Shown here: in pieces, positions 54,107 to 62,863 of the stretch
How the letters are laid out: every line of letters starts with the position of its first letter
Numbering within the stretch: position 1 is the first letter of the stretch
Source of the DNA: Clostridia bacterium
GTDB lineage: Bacteria; Bacillota; Clostridia; Christensenellales; UBA1242
DNA length: 64,000 bases
Assembly (NCBI GenBank): GCA_900767835.1
Contig: CAAGAO010000025.1
Span: forward strand, 30,483-94,482
Direction: 5' to 3'
Program-made: the position numbers and the translations under genes
The notes under the pieces: generated by a model
Database searches by the model: none
Seen by the model: only the letters and a program-made list of their open reading frames with translations
What the model was told of the DNA's origin: nothing

Positions 54107-54685
54107 ATGTTTTATTGGTTTATTAAAATAATACTGTTTATTCCATTTAGTATAATGTTTCCCTGTAGAATCATTGGTAAAAAAAGAATACCAAAAGGAA
54201 AATGTATTATAATTTGTAATCATAGGAGCAATATTGACTATATCTATTTATGGAATAAGATTTGGCGTAAACAATTTGTTCTTGCAAAAAAAGAATTGTT
54301 TAAAAGTAGATTGGCAAGATGGTTTTTTACCAAAATGGGAGGAATTCCTGTTGATAGAGATAATATGGATATATCAGTTATAAAAGATAGTCTTAAAGCA
54401 CTAAAAAAAGGCAAAATTTTAACTATTTTCCCTGAAGCAACCAGAAACAAAACAAATCAAGATTTGCTAGAATTTAAAGCTGGTGCTGGTGTGTTTTCTA
54501 TTAAAGCAAATGCACCAATTGTTCCTATTTACATTCAAAAAAGACCTCATTTTTTAGGGTTTAACAGAATAATAATTGGCGAACCTATTTCCTTTGATGA
54601 TAGTTTTAAAGGAACTGATGGAACGGAAAGAGCAAACAAAATATTAAGAGAAAAAATGTTAGAATTAAAAGATAGAAAAAAATAA
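54107..54685 (+). CDS. plsC: 1-acylglycerol-3-phosphate acyltransferase
   Basis: This 192-aa membrane-associated enzyme acylates lysophosphatidate. The catalytic H-x4-D motif is NHRSNIDYIY, the GIPVDR block is present, and FPEATRN replaces the usual FPEGTRS. It starts one base after cmk ends. Confidence 0.92.
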   Translation: MFYWFIKIILFIPFSIMFPCRIIGKKRIPKGKCIIICNHRSNIDYIYLWNKIWRKQFVLAKKELFKSRLARWFFTKMGGIPVDRDNMDISVIKDSLKALKKGKILTIFPEATRNKTNQDLLEFKAGAGVFSIKANAPIVPIYIQKRPHFLGFNRIIIGEPISFDDSFKGTDGTERANKILREKMLELKDRKK

Positions 54686-54697
54686 ATTGGAGATATT

Positions 54698-55741
54698 ATG
54701 GAAGAGAATGTGAAATTTGATTTAAATGCAATTGAACAAACACTTGCAAATTACAAAAAAGACAATATTTTTGATGGCGTGGTTGTCGCTATTAGAGATG
54801 ATGGAGTTGTTTTTAATATTGGAGGTAAGTCTGATGCATTTATAAAAAAAGATGACTTTAAAAATTTCGATGATGTAAAAATAGGCGACAGATTTAAAGT
54901 TTTAGTTTTAGGTACTAAAACAGAAGACGGTATGATTGAGGTGTCTAAGTCTGAAGCAGAAGACATTATATCTGGTTCATTAAAGGCTGAAAGTTTAAAG
55001 GTTGGTTCAACATTTACTTTTGTTGTAAATAGTTTTAATGATGATGGTTTGAACAGTCGCCTTGGTGCATATAAAGTATTTATCCCAAGAGACCAAATTG
55101 ATGTAAAGGTTCATCATTTAGGTTATTATAAATCAAAACAATTGGAGGCAATTGTTTTAGAAATAAATGCAGATAAAAAAGAAATTATTGCATCTTGCAA
55201 AATGCTCAAAGAACAAATCAAAGAAAATGCAGAAAATTTGTTTTGGAGTGCCGCTTTTGTTGGCAAAAAGGTTACTGGAAAAATTATAAAAATTATGCCA
55301 TATGGTGCTTTTGTTGATATAAATGGTGTTGATGCTTTCTTGCATATTAGTGATATTAGTTATAAAAGAATATCTAAGCCAGAAGATGTTATTGAACTTA
55401 ATAAAGAATATGAATTTAGAATAACAAAACTTGACAAAGATAATAAAAAAGTTTCTGTTGGTTTAAAACAGAATAATGAAGACCCAAGAATTACCGCAAT
55501 TAAAAATCTAAAATTTAGTGAAGTTTATAATGGTGAAGTGATAAAAATTCTTCCTTTTGGTGCAATTATAAGATTAGATAATGGTGCGGAAGGACTTCTT
55601 CATGTTTCAGATGCCACTCAAAAAAATGACAAAAGAATTTATGAAATCGTTAAACTTGGTGATAAAATTAAAGTTGGCGTAAAATCTATTTCTGAAGATA
55701 ACACAAAAGTTAACTTTTGTATGTATAATATTCAAGCATAA
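54698..55741 (+). CDS. S1 RNA-binding domain protein (ribosomal S1-like)
   Basis: This 347-aa protein has four S1 domains; the clearest are VTGKIIKIMPYGAFVDINGVDAFLHISDI and YNGEVIKILPFGAIIRLDNGAEGLLHVSDA. In many Clostridia this position holds ispH fused to S1; here no IspH iron-sulfur domain is present. It likely assists translation initiation or RNA stability. Confidence 0.9.
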   Translation: MEENVKFDLNAIEQTLANYKKDNIFDGVVVAIRDDGVVFNIGGKSDAFIKKDDFKNFDDVKIGDRFKVLVLGTKTEDGMIEVSKSEAEDIISGSLKAESLKVGSTFTFVVNSFNDDGLNSRLGAYKVFIPRDQIDVKVHHLGYYKSKQLEAIVLEINADKKEIIASCKMLKEQIKENAENLFWSAAFVGKKVTGKIIKIMPYGAFVDINGVDAFLHISDISYKRISKPEDVIELNKEYEFRITKLDKDNKKVSVGLKQNNEDPRITAIKNLKFSEVYNGEVIKILPFGAIIRLDNGAEGLLHVSDATQKNDKRIYEIVKLGDKIKVGVKSISEDNTKVNFCMYNIQA

Positions 55742-55765
55742 ATTATAGAGAATATTTTACATTTC

Positions 55766-55810
55766 TTGTGTTATTTTTACAACACAATCAAGGTGTCATT
55801 CTTGACACCC
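55766..55810 (+). promoter_or_regulatory. Two adjacent hairpins between the S1 gene and tRNA-Thr
   Basis: TTGTGTT/AACACAA (55766-55787) and GGTGTCA/TGACACC (55792-55809) are perfect 7-bp stems. They may mark an mRNA end or tRNA processing; no T-run is present. Confidence 0.45.
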
Positions 55811-55814
55811 ATAT

Positions 55815-55890
55815 GCTACTGTGGCTCAGTTGGTAGAGCAGTGCATTCGTAATGCACGGGTCGGCGGTTCGAGTCCGCCCAGTAGCTCCA
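55815..55890 (+). tRNA. tRNA-Thr(CGT)
   Basis: The acceptor stem GCTACTG/CAGTAGC, the T-loop GTTCGAGT, and an encoded CCA are present. Anticodon CGT is at 55848-55850. A weak hairpin AAAGCC/GGCTTT with a T-run (55901-55922) follows. Confidence 0.95.
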
Positions 55891-56028
55891 ATAATTATAG
55901 AAAGCCTATTACGGCTTTTTTTAATTAAGTGTTAATCATCAATATAGTTTTTTTATTTCAAATATGACAAAATTGGTATATTTGATTTTGCTTGCACAAT
56001 TTAATTATTATGGTTTATACTTGAATAT

Positions 56029-56511
56029 ATGGAAATATGTGAGTTAAGTGATAAATATAATGAGCAAGTAAAAGATTTGCTTGTAGAATTACAAGAATAC
56101 ATTATAACAATAGATAAATACAATCTAAATGATTTATCCAAAGACTATAGAGAAAAATATTTTAAATATATGTATAATGATTGCAAACAAAATCAAGGAA
56201 AGATATTTGTTGCAATTGAAAATGATGAATGCCTTGGCATAATTGCTGGATATGTTCAAAAGTATAATAGAAGGGACAAATTGGACTATATTTGTCCTAA
56301 AAAAGGTGTTGTTAGTGAGTTGATTGTAAAATCAAGTATAAGGGGTAAAAGTGTGGGCAGTAAACTTTTATCTTCAATTGAAAATTACTTTAAGTCAATA
56401 TATTGCGAATTTGTACAATTAGATGCATTTGCTTATAACACTGATGCTATTAACTTTTATTATAAGTCGGGGTATGAGAACAGAATGATAACTATGTTCA
56501 AAAAAATATAG
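56029..56511 (+). CDS. GNAT family N-acetyltransferase
   Basis: This 160-aa acetyltransferase has the acetyl-CoA loop region SELIVKSSIRGKSVGSKLL and the C-terminal DAFAYNTDAINFYYKSGYE. The substrate is unknown. No Shine-Dalgarno is seen; TATACT at 56016-56021 ends seven bases before ATG, consistent with a leaderless message, though the -35 is poor. Confidence 0.88.
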   Translation: MEICELSDKYNEQVKDLLVELQEYIITIDKYNLNDLSKDYREKYFKYMYNDCKQNQGKIFVAIENDECLGIIAGYVQKYNRRDKLDYICPKKGVVSELIVKSSIRGKSVGSKLLSSIENYFKSIYCEFVQLDAFAYNTDAINFYYKSGYENRMITMFKKI

Positions 56512-56610
56512 AGAATCTTTTATCAGCAATGCTTATAATTATTCAAAACGGCAGTAACAATCCACATTTTACAATTATATCGACAATTGTTTATTGATGG
56601 GAAACAAAAC

Positions 56611-56638
56611 TTGACTTTTGTAAATTTGTTGGTATAAT
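56611..56638 (+). promoter_or_regulatory. Promoter of the antiporter-mgtC pair
   Basis: TTGACT (56611-56616), a 16-bp spacer, and TATAAT (56633-56638) with extended TGG. Confidence 0.8.
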
Positions 56639-56681
56639 TAACATACATTAATTAAATGAAATCAAATAAAAGGAGGGCTTA

Positions 56682-58139
56682 ATGACTTGGTTTGTTGATA
56701 AATTAAGCAATACTTCTACTATAACACAAGTAATCGTTTCGGTATCGTTAATAATGTCTGTTGGCTTTTTAATGACAAGACTTACTAAACTTGCTAAACT
56801 TCCAAATGTTACTGGTTATATCTTGGCAGGAATATTAATTGGTCCTTATTGTTTAAATTTAATACCTCAAAACATAATAAGTGGTATGGGATTTATTTCC
56901 GATATTGCTTTGGCTTTTATTGCTTTTAGCGTTGGAGAGTTCTTTAAATTTGATAGTTTAAAGAAAAGTGGGTTTAAAATTATTGTCTTAACAATATTTG
57001 AAGCATTGATGGCTTCAATAGTAGTATTTATTGTTATGTATTTTATTTTAGGTTTAAGTTTACCTTTTTCTATTGTACTTGCAGCCTTGGCTTCGGCAAC
57101 AGCACCGGCATCAACAATTATGACAATTAGGCAAACAAAAGCAAAAGGAGATTTTGTTGACACACTTTTGCAAGTTGTTGCTTTAGATGATGTTGTAAGT
57201 TTAATTGCTTATAGCGTTGCTATTTCAATCGCCTTGGCCTCAGTTAGTGGTGCGGGTGGATTAAGTTTTAATGTAGTTATTTTGCCTATATTAAAAAACC
57301 TATTAATGTTAGTTATAGGTGCCGCAATGGGTTTTTTATTGAAAATTTTGATGCAAGTTAAACATGGCTCAGATAATAGGCTAATTATAGTTATAAGTGT
57401 ATTACTTTTGTTCTGTGGTATTAGTTCGTTATTTGATGTGTCACCACTTTTAGGATGTATGATAATCGGTACAGTATACATAAATCTAACAAAAGATGAA
57501 AAATTATTTTTGCAAGTAAACTATTTTAGTCCACCAATATTGCTTATGTTTTTTGTTGTATCAGGTTTGAGTTTTAACTTGTCCGCATTATTCTCTGGTG
57601 AAAGTATTTTAGGTTCAATTCCACTTTGGGCAATAGGTGTTATATATTTCTTCATGAGAATAATAGGCAAATATCTTGGTGCATACTTAGGCTGTTTAAC
57701 AATTAAAAAACCTAAAGAAGTGCGTAACTATTTGGGCTTGGCACTTATACCACAAGCGGGTGTTGCAATTGGTTTGGCAGCACTAGGAGCAAGAACTCTT
57801 GGTGGCGAAGTTGGAAGTGCCTTACAAACAATAATACTTGCATCTAGTGTTCTTTATGAATTGGTTGGCCCTGTTTGCGCTAAACTATCTTTATATTTGT
57901 CTAAATCGTATTCAAATAAAATTGAAGATATTGTACCAGTTGAAGAAACTACTCCGCAAGGAGAGAAAAAATCTCAGGTCGATTTACTGATAGAACGCAT
58001 ACACGAGATAGAGCGACAAAATGCAACACAGCCAACTGTATCACAAGAAGAGCAAGCCTTCACTGAAGCTAGTGAAGAAGCCTTGGAAGCATTATATAAC
58101 GATATACGCAAACAACGTAATCGTAGAGGAAGATTTTAA
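56682..58139 (+). CDS. Cation:proton antiporter (CPA2 family)
   Basis: This 485-aa membrane protein has about twelve helices and the Na+/H+ exchanger fold: LPNVTGYILAGILIGPY, DIALAFIAFSVG, ALASATAPASTIMTIR and LDDVVSLIAYS are recognised motifs. A charged cytoplasmic tail (from about residue 425) lacks TrkA domains. It likely moves K+ or Na+ against H+. AAGGAGG precedes ATG. Confidence 0.9.
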   Translation: MTWFVDKLSNTSTITQVIVSVSLIMSVGFLMTRLTKLAKLPNVTGYILAGILIGPYCLNLIPQNIISGMGFISDIALAFIAFSVGEFFKFDSLKKSGFKIIVLTIFEALMASIVVFIVMYFILGLSLPFSIVLAALASATAPASTIMTIRQTKAKGDFVDTLLQVVALDDVVSLIAYSVAISIALASVSGAGGLSFNVVILPILKNLLMLVIGAAMGFLLKILMQVKHGSDNRLIIVISVLLLFCGISSLFDVSPLLGCMIIGTVYINLTKDEKLFLQVNYFSPPILLMFFVVSGLSFNLSALFSGESILGSIPLWAIGVIYFFMRIIGKYLGAYLGCLTIKKPKEVRNYLGLALIPQAGVAIGLAALGARTLGGEVGSALQTIILASSVLYELVGPVCAKLSLYLSKSYSNKIEDIVPVEETTPQGEKKSQVDLLIERIHEIERQNATQPTVSQEEQAFTEASEEALEALYNDIRKQRNRRGRF

Positions 58140-58156
58140 TAAAGGAGTAATAAAAA

Positions 58157-58873
58157 ATGATAGATCCAATAGCAAAATTATTAGGTAGTTGGTCTGCAAC
58201 AATTACAATAGGAGCAATATGTTTAAGGTTAGGTTTAACCTTGATTTTCTCGGCAATATTAGGTTGTGAAAGAGCAAGCAAAAGGCATTCTGCCGGTCTT
58301 AGAACATTTATGGTGGTAGCACTTGCATCAACACTTGCAGGAATGATTGATATGTTTTTAATTGAATCAAATGCTTTAACTGTTTCGCTAATTTCAGTTG
58401 GTGTAGTTATAGCAGTTGCTTCACTTAGCAACAATTCAGTTTTATTTTCATCAAAAAATCAAATTAAAGGTCTAACAACATCTGTTAGTTTATGGGCTTG
58501 TGGAATAATTGGTTTATGCTTTGGCATAGGTTTTTACACAATCGGTTTAATTGGTTTTATAGTTCTTCTTTGCAGTTTGTCATTGTTCCCAAAAATTGAA
58601 CTGTATTTAAAAAATCGTTCTAACCATTTTGAAATTCACTTGGAATTAGACAATAAAAATAATTTACCAAGATTTATGAATACAATAAGAGAATTAGGAC
58701 TTAGAATTGATGATATAGAACTAAATTCCGCATATCTTAATTCAGGATTAAGTGTGTATACAGTGTCGTTGACAGTTATTAGTTCTGAGTTAAAAAAATA
58801 TAAGACTCACACAGAGATAATATCAGCGATTAATTCTTTAGAATATGTTAACTATATTGAAGAGATGAGATAA
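58157..58873 (+). CDS. MgtC/SapB family protein
   Basis: This 238-aa protein has four to five N-terminal helices containing RLGLTLIFSAILGCERASKRHSAGLRTFMVVALAS, the MgtC signature with conserved R and E, followed by a C-terminal ACT-like domain (ENHFEIHLEL-type region). It follows the antiporter by 17 bases; both are likely linked to ion homeostasis. Confidence 0.9.
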   Translation: MIDPIAKLLGSWSATITIGAICLRLGLTLIFSAILGCERASKRHSAGLRTFMVVALASTLAGMIDMFLIESNALTVSLISVGVVIAVASLSNNSVLFSSKNQIKGLTTSVSLWACGIIGLCFGIGFYTIGLIGFIVLLCSLSLFPKIELYLKNRSNHFEIHLELDNKNNLPRFMNTIRELGLRIDDIELNSAYLNSGLSVYTVSLTVISSELKKYKTHTEIISAINSLEYVNYIEEMR

Positions 58874-58895
58874 TAAAATAACATATTGTCGACAC

Positions 58896-58948
58896 AATAA
58901 ACAGTGTAGCATAAATCATTAAAAATGATTTATGCTACACTGTTTATT
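58896..58948. terminator. 25-bp perfect inverted repeat between convergent genes
   Basis: Arms 58896-58920 and 58924-58948 are perfect complements around AAA. One arm overlaps the sigF stop codon region (58944-58948). It lies between convergent mgtC and sigF and probably terminates both, but lacks U-tracts on either strand. Confidence 0.7.
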
Positions 58949-59672
58949 CGTTAGATATTAATGATTGTCTCATTTTTTCTAAGATTTTATTTTCTAAACG
59001 GCTTACTTGTACTTGTGACACACCTAAAATTTTGGCAATTTCACTTTGTGTTTTATCTCTAAAAAATCTCAAAACTATTATTTGTTTATCTCTTTCATTT
59101 AAGTTTTTTAAAACATCTTTTAATACTATATTGTCAACCATATCATCACTATTATCAGTGGTGTATTTATCTAATAAGAAATTGCTTTTTGTGTCATCAT
59201 CTTCAGCGGGGGTATATATTGAAACAGGCATTTTTGCTGAGTCCATTGTAAAGATAACTTCGGGCACATCCATATTAAATTCTTTTGCTATTTCATCATA
59301 CGTAGGGTGTCGATATTCTTTTTTGATAAATTCATCTATATATTTACTAATTTTTATATTTTGGGTTTTTATCGCTCTAGACACCTTAATTGCGCCATCA
59401 TCTCGCATAAATCTTTTGATTTCGCCTATAACCATTGGAACCACATAAGTTGAGAATTTGGTATCAAAACTTTCATCATAGTTATATATAGCTTTTATAA
59501 ACCCTAATGAACCTAATTGGAATAGATCATCATATTCAATTCCTTTATTAATATATCTTTTTATTAAACTTTTTATAAGAGGAGAGTTTGCCTTTATTAA
59601 TTCTTCTTTTGCTTGTTCATCACCTTCTTTTGCATGTCTAATTAATAGAGTAGTTTCCTCTTTAGAGAGCAT
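58944..59672 (-). CDS. sigF: RNA polymerase sigma-F factor
   Basis: SigF is the first forespore sigma factor. The 242 aa show region 2 (YDDLFQLGSLGFIKAIYNYD and FSTYVVPMVIGEIKRFMRDDG) and region 4 (LNERDKQIIVLRFFRDKTQSEIAKILGVSQVQVSRLENKIL). It is the third gene of spoIIA and overlaps spoIIAB by one base. Confidence 0.96.
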   Translation of the reverse strand: MLSKEETTLLIRHAKEGDEQAKEELIKANSPLIKSLIKRYINKGIEYDDLFQLGSLGFIKAIYNYDESFDTKFSTYVVPMVIGEIKRFMRDDGAIKVSRAIKTQNIKISKYIDEFIKKEYRHPTYDEIAKEFNMDVPEVIFTMDSAKMPVSIYTPAEDDDTKSNFLLDKYTTDNSDDMVDNIVLKDVLKNLNERDKQIIVLRFFRDKTQSEIAKILGVSQVQVSRLENKILEKMRQSLISNE

Positions 59673-60124
59673 TAAATACCTGCTATGTTTTGGGAAACAT
59701 TATCTTTAAATATCTTCTCCATCTTAACAGTAAGACCCGTTTTACCATTTTTTAACAAGGTTACAGAATCCATAAAACTCTCCATTACTGTAAATCCCAT
59801 ACCTGAACGTTCTTCGTTTGGCTTGGTTGTGTAAAAAGGTTCTCTAGCTTTATCAAAATCATCAATACCTATACCATTATCGCTAATTTCAATAATTACT
59901 CCACTAATGTATAATTTTACTTTAACAGTTATTTCTCCATCTTTTAGTGGGTATGCATGAACAACTGCATTTGTTACTGCCTCGCTTACAGCCGTCTTTA
60001 TATCTGTTATCTCATCAACAGACGGATTTGCCTGCGAACAGAAAGCTGCAATAGCTGAACGCGAAAATCCTTCATTTATTGATAAAGCCTTAAATTTTAA
60101 TTCCATTTCATTTATTGTTTTCAT
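59672..60124 (-). CDS. spoIIAB: Anti-sigma F factor SpoIIAB
   Basis: This 150-aa GHKL-fold serine kinase binds and inhibits sigma-F and phosphorylates SpoIIAA. DIKTAVSEAVTNAVVHAYP, EISDNGIGIDD and RSGMGFTVMESFMD are its ATP-binding motifs. It lies 18 bases after spoIIAA. Confidence 0.95.
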   Translation of the reverse strand: MKTINEMELKFKALSINEGFSRSAIAAFCSQANPSVDEITDIKTAVSEAVTNAVVHAYPLKDGEITVKVKLYISGVIIEISDNGIGIDDFDKAREPFYTTKPNEERSGMGFTVMESFMDSVTLLKNGKTGLTVKMEKIFKDNVSQNIAGI

Positions 60125-60142
60125 TATTTTCTCCTTACATTA

Positions 60143-60451
60143 TTATGATATTTTTGGCATAATGTCATATAGACCAGTCATTTTAAAAATACGTTCAGCA
60201 TGGCTTGATGGGTTGCATATAAATATTGGTATGTTTTTATCTTTAAGCTTTTTATATCTACCAACTAAAACACCAATACCAGTGCTATCCATAAAATCAA
60301 GTTCTGATAAGTCAATTATTACTTGGTTAAAGTTTGGCTTCGAAAATATTTCATCTAAATTAATTCTGGTTTGATAAGCACTATGTTCATCTAATTCACC
60401 GCTTAATATGACATATAATGTGTTTTCATAAATTCTGTTTTTAATTTGCAT
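60143..60451 (-). CDS. spoIIAA: Anti-anti-sigma factor SpoIIAA
   Basis: This 102-aa STAS protein has the phospho-site region LSELDFMDSTGIGVLVGRYK (serine in DSTG). A strong AGGAGG precedes it on the - strand. It heads spoIIAA-spoIIAB-sigF; dacF is not part of this operon here. Confidence 0.95.
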   Translation of the reverse strand: MQIKNRIYENTLYVILSGELDEHSAYQTRINLDEIFSKPNFNQVIIDLSELDFMDSTGIGVLVGRYKKLKDKNIPIFICNPSSHAERIFKMTGLYDIMPKIS

Positions 60452-60533
60452 ACTTCCTCCTAAATTACATAAATGAGTTTAACACAATGAAAATATACAA
60501 TTTTGACTAAGAAAAGGGTAAATAAGTATATTT

Positions 60534-60653
60534 TGTCGGAAAACAAAACTTAAGCATTTACTAAAATTCAATGTACAAAATTTTAAAAATAAGTAGGAAA
60601 GTGAAGTTATAAAATCAATTAAGGACTTACTTTTATGTATTAAATTTGTCGTA
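60534..60653. promoter_or_regulatory. Possible Spo0A boxes upstream of spoIIA
   Basis: TGTCGGA (60534-60540) and TGTCGTA (60647-60653) each differ by one base from the 0A box TGTCGAA. Spo0A is expected to activate spoIIA. They could also be chance in this AT-rich 294-bp gap. No gene is seen here. Confidence 0.3.
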
Positions 60654-60697
60654 ATAAAAAAATAATTTAAAAAAGTTAAAAAATTTTGGAAAATGTG

Positions 60698-60726
60698 TTG
60701 ACAATATTTTAAATTTATAATATTAT
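60698..60726 (+). promoter_or_regulatory. Promoter of the tRNA cluster
   Basis: TTGACA (60698-60703), a 17-bp spacer, and TATTAT (60721-60726), 20 bases before tRNA-Pro. Confidence 0.85.
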
Positions 60727-60745
60727 ATCAAAGTCAATTGTTTGA

Positions 60746-60821
60746 CGGGGTGTAGCGCAGTTGGTAGCGCACGTGGTTTGGGACCATGGGGCCGGGAGTT
60801 CGAGTCTCTTCACCCCGACCA
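60746..60821 (+). tRNA. tRNA-Pro(TGG)
   Basis: The acceptor CGGGGTG/CACCCCG and anticodon loop TTTGGGA (TGG at 60779-60781), with CCA encoded. Confidence 0.95.
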
Positions 60822-60830
60822 ATATTTTTT

Positions 60831-60907
60831 GGGTCTTTAGCTCAGTTGGTTAGAGCTACCGGCTCATAACCGGTTGGTCCGGGGTTCGAGTCCCTGAAGA
60901 CCCACCA
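60831..60907 (+). tRNA. tRNA with CAT anticodon (Met, or Ile2)
   Basis: The acceptor GGGTCTT/AAGACCC, anticodon CAT at 60865-60867, CCA encoded. Without identity analysis, elongator Met and lysidine-modified Ile2 cannot be told apart; initiator features are absent. Confidence 0.92.
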
Positions 60908-60940
60908 AAAAATATCTTGGTAAAAATTGATAGCCTTTGT

Positions 60941-61017
60941 GGCTCGGTAGTTCAGCTGGTTAGAACGCTAGCCTGTCACGCTAGAGGTCGTGGGTTCGAT
61001 CCCCATCCGAGTCGCCA
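60941..61017 (+). tRNA. tRNA-Asp(GTC)
   Basis: The acceptor GGCTCGG/CCGAGTC (one G-T pair), anticodon GTC at 60975-60977, CCA encoded. Confidence 0.95.
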
Positions 61018-61071
61018 GATAATTTTTGTAAGTTATCAAAACATACTTGCATTACATATTGTAGTGCATAT

Positions 61072-61147
61072 GCCTCGGTAGCTCAGTCGGTAGAGCAAGG
61101 GACTGAAAATCCCTGTGTCGGTGGTTCGATTCCGCCCCGCGGCACCA
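61072..61147 (+). tRNA. tRNA-Phe(GAA)
   Basis: Anticodon GAA at 61105-61107; the T-loop and CCA are present. The acceptor GCCTCGG/CCGCGGC has a T-C mismatch at pair 4-69. A copy of the last bases (CCGCGGCAC) recurs about 45 bp downstream inside a hairpin. Confidence 0.92.
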
Positions 61148-61320
61148 AGCAGCGGAATTGGAATTTATTAACTTAAATTCCACCGCGGCACAAATCTAGA
61201 AAGAAAATTTTTCATTTTCTTTCTACTTAAAACAGCACAAACCTCCCCTTATCATTATTGTATTATTGGTGTTTAGATATTTTTCGTGTTGTTTATTATC
61301 TAATAGTAATACCAATGTAT
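61148..61320. repeat. Hairpin-rich gap after tRNA-Phe
   Basis: A stem GCGG..GGAATTTA/TAAATTCC..CCGC spans about 61152-61187, and a perfect 12-bp stem TAGAAAGAAAAT/ATTTTCTTTCTA spans 61197-61225. CCGCGGCAC of tRNA-Phe is repeated. No gene is present. Confidence 0.5.
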
Positions 61321-61396
<76 letters not shown>

Positions 61397-61449
61397 TTAA
61401 AATTTGTGGAGCAACCTAATATATTCGCTTAACAAATTTTTTATTTTAT

Positions 61450-61535
61450 GGGTAGATTGCAGAGCGGCCAAATGCTACGGACTGTAAATCCGTCGACTTA
61501 CGTCTTCGGTGGTTCGAATCCACCTCTGCCCACCA
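61450..61535 (+). tRNA. tRNA-Tyr(GTA)
   Basis: This class II tRNA has a long variable arm, acceptor GGGTAGA/TCTGCCC, anticodon GTA at 61484-61486, and CCA. Its 3' end adjoins the integrase region and is a probable attachment site. Confidence 0.95.
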
Positions 61536-61538
61536 AAT

Positions 61539-61578
61539 CCCGTTTTCCCTTTATTTATAAAGGAAAGACGGGTTTTTT
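61539..61578 (+). terminator. Rho-independent terminator after tRNA-Tyr
   Basis: CCCGT..TTTCC..CTTTAT pairs with ATAAAG..GGAAA..ACGGG and is followed by TTTTTT. Confidence 0.85.
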
Positions 61579-61622
61579 GTTGTGTAATTTTGTTGACTAT
61601 CATTAATATTGAAATTCTGTTT

Positions 61623-62648
61623 TTATATTTGATTTTTGGTATCAAATTTGGTATCAACTTTGGGTAGTATATAATAATTATTATATAAATTTATTATTTT
61701 ATCTTTTGTAATTGATTTATCTATATCTGTATAAGTGTCTAAAGTAATTTTGATAGAAGAGTGTCCCATCCATAAAGATACTTGTTTTGCTTGAGTTCCT
61801 AATACAAAATGATTGCTTGCAAACGTATGTCTTAATCTATAGAGTATGAGGTTAGTTATGTTTAATGTACTGCATATACTTTTAAATTCTTTTTGAACGT
61901 AAGGGTATTTCTTCATATCATTAGTCAAAAAATAATTTTTCATATAATCGCAGTATTCTTTTGATAGGTCTACATATCTTTTTGCATTTTTGTTTTTTGT
62001 GCCATTGATGTTTACGATTTTGTTTTCAAAGTCAAAATCTTCTTTAGTTGGTAATTCTGCTGGTCTACAACCAATAATAAGATATGATATTATTTCGTGT
62101 TCTATATTTGTACTTTTTATTGCGTTTATTATTTTTTGTTGTTCATCATAATTGAAGCAGTAGTTTTTATATATGTTTTTTCTTGTCTTTTGTACTGCAT
62201 TGAATGGGTTTTTATCTATAATGTCTAAAGCAACTGCTTTTTTTAATGCTTCATTTAAGTGTAATTCAATTCTTTCTTTAGTACGATTGTGGGGGATAGA
62301 GTTTAGAAAGTTTTGTATAGTAATTGTATTTAGATTTTTTAATGTAATATTTCCTATTACTTCAGTAACTTTTTTTAGTGGGTTATGTATTTCTTGAAAA
62401 CTTTTTTCTTTTATAAATGGTTTTTTATAGATTTCTTCCCATTCTTTTATCCATTCTTTTAGAGTATATTTTTCATATTTGTTTATTTTAGAAGTGTGTT
62501 TTGGTATTATTTCAATTTGGTTTTTGTTAAACTTTTGTAATATTTTTTTTGCTTCAGTAAGAGTTTTTGCATATAGTACTTTTCTTACTCCGTTTAACAT
62601 TTTTCTTATGACATATCTTCCATCTTTTCTTAATGTTATTCCTGGCAT
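61623..62648 (-). CDS. Tyrosine-type site-specific integrase
   Basis: This 341-aa recombinase has an N-terminal arm-binding region, a core-binding SAM-like domain and a catalytic domain with R (GCRPAEL), HxxR (RLRHTFASNHF), W/H (WMGHSSIKITLDTY) and nucleophile Y. ATG 62648 has a strong AAAAGGAG. It is the phage/ICE integrase group with AP2-like N-termini. The C-terminal KVDTKFDTKNQI comes from a small tandem repeat. Confidence 0.93.
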   Translation of the reverse strand: MPGITLRKDGRYVIRKMLNGVRKVLYAKTLTEAKKILQKFNKNQIEIIPKHTSKINKYEKYTLKEWIKEWEEIYKKPFIKEKSFQEIHNPLKKVTEVIGNITLKNLNTITIQNFLNSIPHNRTKERIELHLNEALKKAVALDIIDKNPFNAVQKTRKNIYKNYCFNYDEQQKIINAIKSTNIEHEIISYLIIGCRPAELPTKEDFDFENKIVNINGTKNKNAKRYVDLSKEYCDYMKNYFLTNDMKKYPYVQKEFKSICSTLNITNLILYRLRHTFASNHFVLGTQAKQVSLWMGHSSIKITLDTYTDIDKSITKDKIINLYNNYYILPKVDTKFDTKNQI

Positions 62649-62650
62649 AA

Positions 62651-62860
62651 TATTATTCTCCTTTTCGTTTTGAATTGAAAAGGGAATACCATCATTTGAT
62701 TCCGCTGTTATTAGTCTTAGATTATTTCTAATATAATCAGCTTGTGCTTCTCTTTTTGTGTCAAAATAGAGTTGAATTTTTTCAAATAAAAAATCTTCTT
62801 CTTTTCTTTTAGTATTATTCCATTCGATTAGTTCTAAAAATTTTTTCTAGATGTAAGTCC
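62651..62860 (-). pseudogene. Open frame upstream of and in frame with the integrase, broken start
   Basis: About 66 codons (FLELIEWNNTKRKEEDFLF, then KIQLYFDTKREAQADYIRN) read without stop into the integrase ATG, but no start codon is present; TAG precedes it. An ATG at about 62861 with MDLHLEK would join it if one base of an A6 run were absent. It may be a sequencing slip, a frameshifted small gene or an integrase N-terminal extension. Confidence 0.4.
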
Positions 62861-62863
62861 ATT

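Noticed and set aside
59032..59448. Long open frame opposite sigF
   Set aside because: It is the antisense of an essential, well-conserved coding region and has no start signals.
61475..61657. Open frame on the - strand across tRNA-Tyr
   Set aside because: It lies inside the tRNA and its terminator and has no ribosome binding site.
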